Source: Pseudomonas svalbardensis (GTDB taxonomy: Bacteria; Pseudomonadota; Gammaproteobacteria; Pseudomonadales; Pseudomonadaceae). From it: DNA of 64,000 bases. Below the pieces are notes generated by a model that did no database searches, had not been told where the DNA came from, and saw only the letters and a program-made list of their open reading frames with translations. A program made the translations under genes and the position numbers. The stretch covers positions 4,971,501-5,035,500 of the forward strand of contig NZ_CP125619.1 in NCBI RefSeq assembly GCF_030053115.1, written 5' to 3'. This document shows positions 26,302 through 36,549 of the stretch, one piece after another. How positions within the stretch are numbered: position 1 is the first letter of the stretch; every line of letters starts with the position of its first letter.

Positions 26302-29300
26302 ATGGAAGAGCAAGCCTCCCTGAGCATCACCGAGCCCTCCATCGCCAAGAGTGCTTCCATTGCCACGATTGGCAAAAGCTGGGGATCGGTCGGCGTGACG
26401 GGCAGTGCCTCGTTCGAGTTGCCGCTGCCCCTTTCAGCAGGGCGCGGTTTCGATCCCGCCATGGCGCTGAGCTATGACAGCCAGGGCGGTAACGGTCCGT
26501 TCGGCATTGGCTGGCGTTTGGGTGTCAGTGCCATCACTCGCCGGACCAGCAAGGGTGTGCCCGATTACCTCGCCACCGACATCATGGTCGGCCCCGGTGG
26601 CGAGGAGTTGATGCCCGAACTGGATGACAAGGGCAAGCCCAAGTCCAGAATCGAGACTCGATACCGCGAGCTCCCCATTGGCGAGCACAGCGTGGTGCGC
26701 TACTGGCCGCGGATCGAGAGTTCGTTCGACCTGATCGAGCTCTGGCAACCGGATGAAAAACCGCCCTTCTGGCTGGTACACGGAGCCAATGGCAGCCTGC
26801 ATGTGTACGGTAAAACCGACGCTTCGCGCCGTGCCGAGCCTGTCGACCCGGCCACCCCTGACGCGCCACCGCGTATCGGTGTGTGGTTGCTGCTCGAAAG
26901 CATGACCCCCCATGGCGAACACATCTGTTTCGACTACAAGCCCGAAGATCAGACTCACTCCCCGGATGACCCGCACGACTATCGTGCCCAGCGTTTTCTG
27001 CACCGGGTGTATTACGGCAATGCCCTGGCCAGCAAAGACTTGTACGCCTGGACGGTAGAAAACCCGGCAAACCTGGGCTGGCATTTCCACCTGGTGTTCG
27101 ACTACGGCGAACGGACCCGAGATCTGGAAAAGAAACCGCTCTACGGCCCTCCGTTCGATACTCCCGGCGAGGGTTATGGTGAGTGGCAGTTGCGCGACGA
27201 TCCCTTCCATAGCTACACCTATGGTTTCGAACTGGGCACCCGACGCCTGTGCCATCAGGTTTTGATGTTTCACCATTTCCCAGCAAAACCGGATCAAAAG
27301 CCGGCGCTGATTCGACGATTGCTGCTGCAGTACCAAACGACTCCCTTGGCGTACACCCAACTGGTGGCGGCGCACTATCAGGCGTACGACGCCAGCGGCG
27401 CCGTGGAAAATATGCCACCGGTGGAATTCGACTATTCAGGCTTCGAACTCAATCAGCAGTCGAGCCCGTTCTTCCCCTTCGAAAACATGCCCGGCATCGA
27501 GGACGGCGCGCACCACCAATGCGTCGATCTGTTCGGTGAAGGCGTGCCGGGGTTTATCTGTCGTTACGACCAGAGCTGGTATTACCGCGAACCCTTGCGC
27601 GCGCTGACGGGGGCGGATGACATCCACTACGGCCCATGGACAGAACTGTCCCGAATTCCCGTGGCCAATCGCAATCAACCGAGCTATCAGGCGTTGACCG
27701 ATCTGACCGGCGACGGTCGGCTCGACTGGATCCTCGCCTCACCCGGCATGAGCGGTTTCCATACGCTCAACCCCGATCGCAGCTGGTCAGGGTTCATTCC
27801 CTTTACAGCGTTCCCGGTGGAGTTCTTCCACACGCTTTCACAGTCTGGCGACTTGATGGGCGACGGGCTCAGCTCGATGGCGCTGATCGGTCCCCGGAGC
27901 GTGCGCCTGTACGCCAATCGGCGTGAGGAAGGTTTCGCGCCGGGCCAGGACGTCGAGCACAAACCGGAGACCGATCGCCTGCCGCTGTTCAGCAATTCAC
28001 GCAGCGAACTGGTGATGCTGGGTAACTTGCTGGGCAGTGACATGACCGAGCTGTGCCGCATCCGGCACGACGAAATCAGATGCTGGCCGAACCTCGGTCA
28101 CGGTCTGTTCGGCAAAGGTTTTGTCATGAGTGCCCTGCCCTTCGATTACGCGACATTCGACGCGGCGCGGGTGCGGATTGCCGACCTCGACGGCTCCGGC
28201 GCACCGGCACTGATTTATCTGAAGTCCGACTGTTTCGAGATCTATTTGAATCACGGTGGCAATGGTCTGGAGCAGATCCCCGTCACGGTCCGTTGGCCCG
28301 ACGGCATCCGTTACGACAACCTGTGCCAGGTCACCCTCGCCGACCTGCAAGGCCTGGGTTGCGCGAGCCTGATTTTGACCGTGCCGCACATGAAACCACG
28401 GCACTGGCGCTACGATTTCGTCAGCACCAAGCCTTACATGCTGGTCGCCAGTAACAACAACATGGGTTGCAGTACCCAGGTGGTGTATCGCAGTTCGGCG
28501 CAGGAATGGCTGGATGAAAAGCATCGGATACTCAAGCTCAAACGTTTCCCGATTTCCTACTTGCCGTTCCCGGTGCCCGTGGTCAAGCAACAAAGCCAGC
28601 TCGATGAAATCACCGGCAATCGCCTGAACCAGTTTTTCCAGTATTTGCACGGTTACTACGATGGCCGGAACCGCGAGTTTCGCGGCTTTGGCCTGCTACG
28701 CCAGACCGACAGCGAAACAAGCGCCCGTGAAGACGACATCGGCTTTACCGCCCCGGCGCTGGTCTGCACCTGGTTTCACACCGGACGGAAGATCGACCTG
28801 CCACGCGATGGCTACTTCAACCGTGACTCCGAAGCGTGTGATTTGAAACCCACGCTGTTCTGCCAGTATCACCGCAACGACGCTTTCGATGACCCGATCC
28901 CGCCGCCCGATGAAGCCACCGCCCACGAAATCGCCCGCGCCCTTGCAGGTTCAGTGTTGCGCGTGGAGACCTACGCTGGCGACGATGACCTGTCCACGGC
29001 GGTGCCGTTCGCGGTGGAGGAAAGTCGTTACAAGGTCCGCGAACTGCGCAAAAAAGGAGACCATGACGCTTACCCGATTATGCTGCCCTTGCAACTGGAG
29101 AAGATCAGCTACCAGTACGAGCGCTTCATGAACGACCCTCTGTGCCGACATGAACTCACCTTGGGCCATGACGAGTTCGGTCTGCCTGTGCATGCCATCA
29201 CGGTCAGTTATGCACGGCGTAGAACCGCCAGCGATGAACCGCCCTTTGACGATGTCGATGAACAGAAATGGTGGCTTGATGCCCACGATCCGGCACAGCA

Positions 29301-30855
29301 GTCTTATTACCTGAGCGAAACCCGCGCCGAGTTCGTTCACTTGAAGGAGGACCTGCAAGGCTGGCGACTGGGTCTGCCCTATCTGCAACGGGGCAACGCA
29401 ATGGTCTTGCCCAAGGGAACGGCACCCGCAGGACTTACCCCGGCAGATATCTCCCATGAAAGGTTTATCGAGCTGTACGCCTCGCCCGAATGGGCCGCTC
29501 AGCGGCTACTGACCACGCAGTCGGTACATCGCTACCTCAAGACTGACGATCGAACCGTACTTGCCGATGGCAAAGCCGATTTCGAAGCTCTGAGGGCACC
29601 GTTGGAACTCGCCCAACTGGACAAGACAGCACTGCAAGCCTACGACACAGTGCCGTCGCTCGTTATTCGGGACGAACTGGAAAATATCGGCTATTCGGCC
29701 ATGCCTCTGGTGCTGGGGATAGACGAGGAGGCAGACAAGGAAGAGGACAAGGAGAGAAATCTATGGTCGTCCCGGTATGGTTTTGCCAAGTACGGCGAGT
29801 TCGATAGTTTTTACAAAGTGATGGCGTACAACGAAACGCCCAGTTACGGCATCACGACAGCCCGCTACGACGCCTACTGTCTGCTGCCGAAAAGCATCAC
29901 GCAGCCGGACGGGTGCGAAGCCCGTTTCGAATATGACTATCACGCGCTGCAACTCATGCGCAGCATCGATGCCAATGACAATGTCGAGGAAGCCCTTTAC
30001 GAGCCGTCCGGACAACCCCTTGCCATCAGTTTTTATGGAACTGAAGACGACAAAGAAGTTGGTTTTCGCCCCCTCGATGAACACGTACGTCCCGTGGACC
30101 ATCGTCCGGACCCTGCCATCGAAGATCCGAAAGGCGCCCTGAAAAAAGCGGCCAGCGTATTGCGCAAGGACCTGTTCAGCTGGATGGGCGAACTTCCCCA
30201 TTCCGTCAGGCAGACACCTGACTGGCTGACCACCTGGGTCGCACAAGGCTACGTGCTGCCAAGTCTGCACATTTGCGCCAGCGCCCGCCGTCGCCTGTCC
30301 CGGCTCAAGTCCCTGACCGGGCCTGAACAAGCGCTGCTCGACCTGATCCACACGGTTCCTCGCGAACCGGTGCACAGCGTCGTTCTCACCGCTGACCGCT
30401 ATTGGGATGATGAGCTGCAACAAATCCAGATCGTCAAAGCTTTCGTGGATGGTTTCGGCCGGCCACTGCAGACCAAACAGTTGGTCGAGCCGGGACAGGC
30501 TTTTGTGGTGGAAAACGGTGAGCTGGTGATTGAAGACGGCAAGCCAAAAATTGCGCACGCCGATCCGCGCTGGCGCGTCAGCGAACGTGTGGAATACAAC
30601 AACAAGGGGTTGGCCGTTCGGGCGTTTCGCCCTTACTTCGCCAATGGGCACCGCTATATCAATGACCACTCTTTTCGTGAGTTCGGCCATCACGATCAGA
30701 ACTTTTACGACGTGCTGGGTCGCCTGAACAAAGTCATCAACGCCAAAGGAGATGTCGCGCTCGAGATCATCCATCCCTGGTACTCCACCAGCCTGGACTT
30801 TAATGACACCTACGTTGCGCCGCCTGAAAGTGAGCTGAAGGCAGGCAAGCCATGA
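26302..30855 (+). CDS. tcaC: Tc toxin subunit B (SpvB/TcdB type)
   Basis: A 1517-residue TcB protein. The N-terminal SpvB domain opens with S-I-A-T-I-G-K-S-W-G-S-V-G-V-T-G-S-A-S-F-E-L-P and A-L-S-Y-D-S-Q-G-G-N-G-P-F-G-I-G-W. The middle has FG-GAP-like propeller blades (L-T-G-D-G-R-L-D-W, D-L-D-G-S-G-A-P-A) that dock on TcA, followed by the TcdB mid domains (Y-Y-D-G-R-N-R-E-F-R-G-F-G). With TcC it builds the hollow cocoon that holds the effector. AGGAT lies about ten bases before the ATG, and the stop overlaps the first tccC start (ATGA). The name tcaC follows the Tca-type split of the A subunit here; tcdB would serve equally. Confidence 0.95.
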   Translation: MEEQASLSITEPSIAKSASIATIGKSWGSVGVTGSASFELPLPLSAGRGFDPAMALSYDSQGGNGPFGIGWRLGVSAITRRTSKGVPDYLATDIMVGPGGEELMPELDDKGKPKSRIETRYRELPIGEHSVVRYWPRIESSFDLIELWQPDEKPPFWLVHGANGSLHVYGKTDASRRAEPVDPATPDAPPRIGVWLLLESMTPHGEHICFDYKPEDQTHSPDDPHDYRAQRFLHRVYYGNALASKDLYAWTVENPANLGWHFHLVFDYGERTRDLEKKPLYGPPFDTPGEGYGEWQLRDDPFHSYTYGFELGTRRLCHQVLMFHHFPAKPDQKPALIRRLLLQYQTTPLAYTQLVAAHYQAYDASGAVENMPPVEFDYSGFELNQQSSPFFPFENMPGIEDGAHHQCVDLFGEGVPGFICRYDQSWYYREPLRALTGADDIHYGPWTELSRIPVANRNQPSYQALTDLTGDGRLDWILASPGMSGFHTLNPDRSWSGFIPFTAFPVEFFHTLSQSGDLMGDGLSSMALIGPRSVRLYANRREEGFAPGQDVEHKPETDRLPLFSNSRSELVMLGNLLGSDMTELCRIRHDEIRCWPNLGHGLFGKGFVMSALPFDYATFDAARVRIADLDGSGAPALIYLKSDCFEIYLNHGGNGLEQIPVTVRWPDGIRYDNLCQVTLADLQGLGCASLILTVPHMKPRHWRYDFVSTKPYMLVASNNNMGCSTQVVYRSSAQEWLDEKHRILKLKRFPISYLPFPVPVVKQQSQLDEITGNRLNQFFQYLHGYYDGRNREFRGFGLLRQTDSETSAREDDIGFTAPALVCTWFHTGRKIDLPRDGYFNRDSEACDLKPTLFCQYHRNDAFDDPIPPPDEATAHEIARALAGSVLRVETYAGDDDLSTAVPFAVEESRYKVRELRKKGDHDAYPIMLPLQLEKISYQYERFMNDPLCRHELTLGHDEFGLPVHAITVSYARRRTASDEPPFDDVDEQKWWLDAHDPAQQSYYLSETRAEFVHLKEDLQGWRLGLPYLQRGNAMVLPKGTAPAGLTPADISHERFIELYASPEWAAQRLLTTQSVHRYLKTDDRTVLADGKADFEALRAPLELAQLDKTALQAYDTVPSLVIRDELENIGYSAMPLVLGIDEEADKEEDKERNLWSSRYGFAKYGEFDSFYKVMAYNETPSYGITTARYDAYCLLPKSITQPDGCEARFEYDYHALQLMRSIDANDNVEEALYEPSGQPLAISFYGTEDDKEVGFRPLDEHVRPVDHRPDPAIEDPKGALKKAASVLRKDLFSWMGELPHSVRQTPDWLTTWVAQGYVLPSLHICASARRRLSRLKSLTGPEQALLDLIHTVPREPVHSVVLTADRYWDDELQQIQIVKAFVDGFGRPLQTKQLVEPGQAFVVENGELVIEDGKPKIAHADPRWRVSERVEYNNKGLAVRAFRPYFANGHRYINDHSFREFGHHDQNFYDVLGRLNKVINAKGDVALEIIHPWYSTSLDFNDTYVAPPESELKAGKP

Positions 30856-33620
30856 CAACCACCGTCCATTGGCGGACCCCGAATGTGACGGCCATTGATA
30901 GCCGGGGCTTACCGATTCGCCAGATCGCCTACTTGCGCAAGGTCATCGGCGAGCCACTGGAAACCCTGATTACCCGACAACGGCATGACGCCGCCGGACG
31001 ACTGCTCGAGCAATGGGACCCGCGCCTGTTCGGTATCGTGCCCAACCTGAGCACGACCTACCGACTTTCCGGCGAGCCGCTGAAGGTCTCCTCTGTAGAT
31101 GCCGGCTGGCGCTTGAGCCTGGCCGGGCTGGCCGGGGAAGAGCTTCAGCGTTGGGATCAACGTGGCAGTCATTGGCGCACCACCTACGACCCTCAGTTGC
31201 GCCCGCTCGCCATCGAGGAAAACGGCCAGCCGAACGTCGAAACCGTTACCTACGCTGACGCCTCTGCCGATCCCGCCCGTAACCTGCGCGGCCAATTGAC
31301 CGAGCAGGTCGACCGCTCCGGCACCTTGAGCTTCGACAGCTACGGTTTGCTCGGACAACCCCTGCGCGACACCCGAATGGTCGAGGGCAAGCCTTACCGC
31401 AGCAGCCGAATTTATAGCCCGCTCGGCACCGTGCTGAGCCAGACCGATGCCGGTGATCACCAGCAACAGTTGCGTTACGACCTTGCCGGTCAGCTCAAGC
31501 AGGTTGAGCTGCGGATAAAAGGCAACCCGAACATGCAGACGGTTCTCAAAGACGCGCAGTACAACGCCGCCAGCCAGATCATCGAACAACGCGCCGGCAA
31601 TGACGTGCTCAGCACCTGGACCTATGACCCGGCCGATGGACGCCTGTCCACGCAACGTGCGCAAAAAAACGCCGAACAGGCGCTGCAAAACCTGGAGTAT
31701 TTTTACGACCGCATCGGCAACATCATTCGCATCGAAGACCACACCTTCAAACCCATTTACTTCGCTAACCAACTGATCGACGGCCACCGCGACTTCACCT
31801 ATGACTCGCTGTACCGGCTGACCAGTGCCACCGGTTACGACGATGCCCCGCCGTCGGACATTCCGGGCCGGCCCCAGCCCGGCGACCCGAACAATCGACT
31901 CAATTACACGCAACACTACAAGTACGACCCCGGCGGCAACCTGATCGAACTGCGTCACGTGCGTGCGGGTGCTTCGCAGACTCGCGAGATGTTCATCGAC
32001 CCTGCCAGCAATCGTGGCGTGCGTTGGACAGAGGGAGATCCTGCTCCGGTTTTTTCCGAGTTGTTCGACCTTCACGGCAACCTCAAGGACTTGCAACCGG
32101 GCAAAGCCTTGCAGTGGAACAGCCTGGACCAGTTGGAAGCGGTCACGCTGGTCCAACGCGACAATGGCCCCGATGACCAGGAGTTTTACCGCTACAGCCA
32201 AGGCGTGCGTGTGTACAAACGCCATGAAACCCACACGTCATCGCTCAGCCACTTCCAGGACGTGATCTACCTGCCGGGGCTGGAAATCCGCACCCGCGAC
32301 AGCGGCGAAAAATTGCATGTGATCACCCTACCCCGCGGACGCGGCAGCGTGCGTTGCCTGCACTGGGTCAGCGGCAAACCCGCCAACATCGCCGCCGATC
32401 AATTGCGCTACAGCCTCGATGACCACTTGGGGTCCTGCGCGCTGGAACTCGATCATGATGCGCAAGTGATCAGCCAGGAAGGTTATTACCCGTTCGGCGC
32501 CACGGCCTGGTTCGCGCGCGGCAGTGAGGTGGGCGTCGACTACAAAACCATCCGCTATTCGGGCAAGGAAATGGATGACAGCGGGCTGTATTACTACGGT
32601 GCGCGCTATTACGCGCCGTGGTTGCAGCGCTGGGTCAGTGCCGACCCGGCGGGGGATGTGGACGGGCTGAATTTGTATGGGTTTGTCGGGAACAATCCCC
32701 TGAATTACTTCGATGACAGTGGTGAAAGCAAAAAACCCAGCGAGTTGAAGAGTGAAATCATCAGTGGCTTCAAATTTCTATCCAGTGTTCACCATGAAAT
32801 GAACACCCTGGACAAGCAGCTCGGTAATCTTTCCCATCCGGCTGCATTCCGATTGAACATTCTGAAGAATTTTATCTATCAAGTCGGCAGTATTCCTGTC
32901 GGCTGGTTCACGTCATTCAATGCTGCCGGCGAAGCATCTGGTGCGTTTCCCAACTTCAGCAACGCCAATCCGCATATGTCTGGCGCCCTGTCCGGAATGT
33001 TGTTAGGCAACCAGGTCGCCGATGCAAGCACCGGGTTGTATGCAACCCTGATGAGCCCCTTGAATCTCAATACGCCGGTGGTACCGGATTCTTCTGCTTT
33101 CAGCGCTGACGCCCTCAAAGAAAAAGCCGGTTTAACACAGACGAGCACCCCGTTTTTTCATGAACCGACAGGCGATGAACTGATGGAAAACTCTATCGCG
33201 TTGGTGTCCAGAACGGCCGGTGCTTATATACCGGGGGTGGGAGAAGCCATTGCAATGGCAAAAGTGGCCGAGGATGGAAGCAGGGCCGAAGAAGGCCTGT
33301 TCACACAGGAACTTAATGAGATCGAGTCGACGCTGGAGCAGTTAAGCGAAGCGACCCTCACCGTTGCCGCCATGATCAATGCGAACTTTGCAGAGCTGGG
33401 TATTAGAGAATTCTATGACGAAAGCCATCACGGTCTGGACTTCCTGATTGACCTTGGACTCGGACGAGTGGGCACCGAAAACTCAAGAATGGTCAGGCAG
33501 GCGAAGCTACAACCCTTTAAGGAACGAGCACTGAGTGACATTAACAATACGAAAGTCACGTTAAAAAGATACGGCAATCACCTCACACAAAAAGCAGCGA
33601 AAAAAGCGGCCGGAGGTTGA
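30852..33620 (+). CDS. tccC: Tc toxin subunit C (TccC-like, RHS), copy 1
   Basis: A 922-residue RHS-repeat protein. Residues 1-613 form the YD-repeat shell, ending in the RHS core signature (Y-Y-G-A-R-Y-Y-A-P-W-L-Q-R-W-V-S-A-D-P-A-G-D, then N-L-Y-G-F-V-G-N-N-P). In known TcC proteins the chain is cut by its own core just after D-x-x-G, freeing the effector inside the cocoon; here this is F-D-D-S-G. The remaining ~307 residues have lower GC, no similarity to the second copy, and no ADP-ribosyltransferase motif that I can see. They contain helical stretches and a small Ala/Gly-rich hydrophobic segment near G-A-Y-I-P-G-V-G-E-A-I-A-M-A. Effector activity unknown. Coupled to tcB by ATGA. Confidence 0.93.
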   Translation: MTTTVHWRTPNVTAIDSRGLPIRQIAYLRKVIGEPLETLITRQRHDAAGRLLEQWDPRLFGIVPNLSTTYRLSGEPLKVSSVDAGWRLSLAGLAGEELQRWDQRGSHWRTTYDPQLRPLAIEENGQPNVETVTYADASADPARNLRGQLTEQVDRSGTLSFDSYGLLGQPLRDTRMVEGKPYRSSRIYSPLGTVLSQTDAGDHQQQLRYDLAGQLKQVELRIKGNPNMQTVLKDAQYNAASQIIEQRAGNDVLSTWTYDPADGRLSTQRAQKNAEQALQNLEYFYDRIGNIIRIEDHTFKPIYFANQLIDGHRDFTYDSLYRLTSATGYDDAPPSDIPGRPQPGDPNNRLNYTQHYKYDPGGNLIELRHVRAGASQTREMFIDPASNRGVRWTEGDPAPVFSELFDLHGNLKDLQPGKALQWNSLDQLEAVTLVQRDNGPDDQEFYRYSQGVRVYKRHETHTSSLSHFQDVIYLPGLEIRTRDSGEKLHVITLPRGRGSVRCLHWVSGKPANIAADQLRYSLDDHLGSCALELDHDAQVISQEGYYPFGATAWFARGSEVGVDYKTIRYSGKEMDDSGLYYYGARYYAPWLQRWVSADPAGDVDGLNLYGFVGNNPLNYFDDSGESKKPSELKSEIISGFKFLSSVHHEMNTLDKQLGNLSHPAAFRLNILKNFIYQVGSIPVGWFTSFNAAGEASGAFPNFSNANPHMSGALSGMLLGNQVADASTGLYATLMSPLNLNTPVVPDSSAFSADALKEKAGLTQTSTPFFHEPTGDELMENSIALVSRTAGAYIPGVGEAIAMAKVAEDGSRAEEGLFTQELNEIESTLEQLSEATLTVAAMINANFAELGIREFYDESHHGLDFLIDLGLGRVGTENSRMVRQAKLQPFKERALSDINNTKVTLKRYGNHLTQKAAKKAAGG

Positions 33621-33623
33621 TCG

Positions 33624-36464
33624 ATGACTATTAGCGAGTCTGTGCATCGACGCACGCCTGACATCACCACCCATGACGGCAGAGGTTTACCGATTCGCCA
33701 GATCAAGTACTTGCGCAAGGTCGCTGCCGGCCCCGTGGAAACACTGATCACCCGCCAGCACTACGACGCCGCCGGGAGATTGCTTGAGCAATCGGACCCG
33801 CGACTGTTCGGTGTCGTCCCCAACCTGATCACGGTATACCGCTTATCCGGCGAGCGGTTGAAGGTAGATTCTGTCGACGCCGGCTGGCGCTTGAGCCTGG
33901 CCGGACTGGCCGGGGAAACGCTTCAGCGCTGGGACCAACGTGGCAGTCATTGGCGCACCACCTACGACGCTCTGTTGCGCCCGCTCAGCATCGAGGAAAA
34001 CGGCGAGCCCAACGTCGAAACCTTTACCTATGCCGATGCCTCCGCCGATCCTGCTTTCAACCTGCGCGGTCAGCTGAGCCAGCAGCTCGACCGCTCTGGC
34101 ACCTTGAGTCTCGACAGCTATGGCCTGCTGGGGCAGCCCCTGCGCGAAACCCGAACCCTGGCCGAGGGTCAGCCCTACCGCAGCAGCCGAATGTACAGCC
34201 CGCTTGGCACGGTGTTGAGCCAGACCGATGCCGGTGATCACCAGCAACAGTTGCGTTACGACCTTGCCGGTCAGCTCAAGCAGGTTGAGCTGCGGATAAA
34301 AGGCAACCCGAACGTGCAGACGGTTCTCAAAGACGCACAGTACAACGCCGCTGGCCAGATCACCGAACAACGGGCCGGCAATGACGTGCTCAGCACCTGG
34401 ACCTACGACCCGGCCGATGGGCGCCTGTCCATGCAGCGAGCGCAAAAAAACGCCGAGCCAGCGCTGCAAGATTTCGAATATTTCTACGACCGCGTTGGCA
34501 ACATCATCCGCCTCGAAGACCACGCCTTCCAACCGACTTTTTTCGCCAACCAGCTGATGGACGGCCATCGCGACTTTACCTATGACTCGCTGTACCGACT
34601 GATCAGCGCCAGCGGTTACGACGATGCGCCGCCGTCGGATGTTCCGGGGCGGCCCCTGCCCGGGGATCCGAACAATCGGCTCAACTACACGCAACACTAT
34701 GAACACGATCACGGCGGCAACCTGATCGAACTGCGTCACGTGCGTGCGGGCGCTTCGCAGACTCGCCAGATGTTCATCGACCCCGGCAGCAACCGCGGCG
34801 TGCGCTGGAAAGAAGGAGATCCTGCTCCGGTTTTTTCCGATTTGTTCGACCTCCACGGCAATCTCCAGGACTTGCAGCCGGGCAAAGCCTTGCAGTGGAC
34901 CGGTCTGGATCAGCTGGATTCGGTCACGCTGGTCCAACGCGACAATGGACCCGATGACCAGGAGTTTTACCGCTACAGCCAAGGCGTGCGTGTGTACAAA
35001 CGCCATGAAACCCACACGTCCTCGCTCAGCCACTTCCAGGAGGTGATCTACCTGCCGGGGCTGGAAATCCGCACCCGCGACAGCGGCGAAGAATTGCACG
35101 TGATCACCCTACCCGGCGGGCACGGCAGCGTGCGTTGCCTGCACTGGCTCACTGGCAAACCCGCAAAAATCGCCGCCGATCAATTGCGCTACAGCCTCGA
35201 CGATCATTTGGGTTCCTGCACGCTGGAGCTCGATCAACAGGCGCAGGTGATCAGCGAGGAAGGTTATTACCCGTTCGGCGCCACTGCGTGGTTCGCACGA
35301 GGTATCGAGGTGGACGTCGACTACAAAACCGTCCGCTATTCGGGCAAGGAAATGGATGACAGCGGGCTGTATTACTACGGCGCGCGCTATTACGCGCCGT
35401 GGTTGCAGCGCTGGGTCAGTGCCGACCCCGCGGGGGATGTGGATGGGCTGAATCTGTATGGGTTTGTGGGGAACAATCCAATCTGTTACGTCGACATCAA
35501 TGGCGAAGTCAAATGGCCGAGTATGGCTGACTTCAACGCGGGGGTAGACCGGATGATTGTCTCGGAAAACGCCAGCTACGCCAAAAACGGCCAAGAGTTA
35601 GCGACACGCCGTTTAAAACACCAAATGAACAAGCAAGTGACTCGTCATATAGAAATACTCGGGATTACCAAACGCCGAACGCGAGATGCCGGCCAGCAGC
35701 TCAGCACGATGGGCTCAGGTTCAGACATCGCGCTTGCGGCGACGCGCAGAGCGATGGTGCTGGTGGCAGGTAAAGCCATCAGTTATGGCGTGGGGCTTGC
35801 CGTCGGCATCGGGGCCCAGGCCTTGGGCATAGTGGCCCCTGGTGTCGGTAACCTGGTGGGTGCAGGGTTAGGGTTCGGTGCCAAAATTGCAGTCAGCGGC
35901 CTCGTGGACTACGTTGCTGAAAGAACAGGCTTGAGCGCGTCAGTAAACTTGAAAACCACAAGACTGACGCCGAAAAAAATAATACAGAAAGCTGAATATA
36001 AGCAGATGAATCCGGGTGAATATTTAAAAGCAAAATATCAGAACATGAACTTCGGCTCTCAGAAGTCGGGGTTGAAACTTACAAAAGAAGCCACTGCTCT
36101 TGCCTCCAGTGAAATATTGAAGGCAACGCTGACAGGACTTCCTTCGGAAGCAGTGAGCGCAATCAGCAGTGGCGTAGGCGTCATACTGGGGTTACCCGAA
36201 ATATTTAATGAAGCAATTGGGGCCAGCAACGAGAAATCAAGCGAAAAAATGGATGAGTTCGAAAAAGGTATTCTCGGGCTCGCAGACGCTATTGAGTCGA
36301 GCATGGATAGCATTCACGAGTATGCCGACGCCCTTTCCGTCACCAGTATCAATGGGATCGATATTCGAAGTCTGGATAAGGAAACGGGTAAAATCACCGG
36401 CACGCTGTACAGTTTCGTGAAGACTATTCGAGTTCACAGAAACAGCGGTAAAGTCGCTGCATAA
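33624..36464 (+). CDS. tccC: Tc toxin subunit C (TccC-like, RHS), copy 2
   Basis: A 946-residue paralogue of the preceding protein, with a GGAGG site and an ATG four bases after its stop. The first ~615 residues are near-identical in long stretches; one 98-bp run has no mismatch. They end with the same core signature and N-N-P-I-C-Y-V-D-I-N-G. The ~330-residue effector then diverges completely. It has a basic N-terminal part, a Gly/Ala-rich hydrophobic region at residues ~709-765 able to form two membrane-inserting helices, and an AT-rich, Lys-rich tail. I recognise no known toxin fold. The tandem supplies two alternative payloads for one TcB. No clear terminator follows. Confidence 0.93.
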   Translation: MTISESVHRRTPDITTHDGRGLPIRQIKYLRKVAAGPVETLITRQHYDAAGRLLEQSDPRLFGVVPNLITVYRLSGERLKVDSVDAGWRLSLAGLAGETLQRWDQRGSHWRTTYDALLRPLSIEENGEPNVETFTYADASADPAFNLRGQLSQQLDRSGTLSLDSYGLLGQPLRETRTLAEGQPYRSSRMYSPLGTVLSQTDAGDHQQQLRYDLAGQLKQVELRIKGNPNVQTVLKDAQYNAAGQITEQRAGNDVLSTWTYDPADGRLSMQRAQKNAEPALQDFEYFYDRVGNIIRLEDHAFQPTFFANQLMDGHRDFTYDSLYRLISASGYDDAPPSDVPGRPLPGDPNNRLNYTQHYEHDHGGNLIELRHVRAGASQTRQMFIDPGSNRGVRWKEGDPAPVFSDLFDLHGNLQDLQPGKALQWTGLDQLDSVTLVQRDNGPDDQEFYRYSQGVRVYKRHETHTSSLSHFQEVIYLPGLEIRTRDSGEELHVITLPGGHGSVRCLHWLTGKPAKIAADQLRYSLDDHLGSCTLELDQQAQVISEEGYYPFGATAWFARGIEVDVDYKTVRYSGKEMDDSGLYYYGARYYAPWLQRWVSADPAGDVDGLNLYGFVGNNPICYVDINGEVKWPSMADFNAGVDRMIVSENASYAKNGQELATRRLKHQMNKQVTRHIEILGITKRRTRDAGQQLSTMGSGSDIALAATRRAMVLVAGKAISYGVGLAVGIGAQALGIVAPGVGNLVGAGLGFGAKIAVSGLVDYVAERTGLSASVNLKTTRLTPKKIIQKAEYKQMNPGEYLKAKYQNMNFGSQKSGLKLTKEATALASSEILKATLTGLPSEAVSAISSGVGVILGLPEIFNEAIGASNEKSSEKMDEFEKGILGLADAIESSMDSIHEYADALSVTSINGIDIRSLDKETGKITGTLYSFVKTIRVHRNSGKVAA

Positions 36465-36549
36465 ACGTATGAGCTTTACACTGGCAACTCTGTCCAAACG
36501 CGGCGACATGTTATGGTGCGCGCCCGTATTGCTGACTGTTTACTACGCC

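Noticed and set aside
30909..32234. A 441-residue minus-strand frame, with a similar one at 33843-35099
   Set aside because: Both are antisense shadows of the two tccC cores. They resemble each other only because the cores do.
36465..36549. Lysis or release genes (holin, endolysin, chitinase) next to the Tc genes
   Set aside because: None is present in the gaps of either half of the Tc locus, so the release route cannot be assigned from this window.
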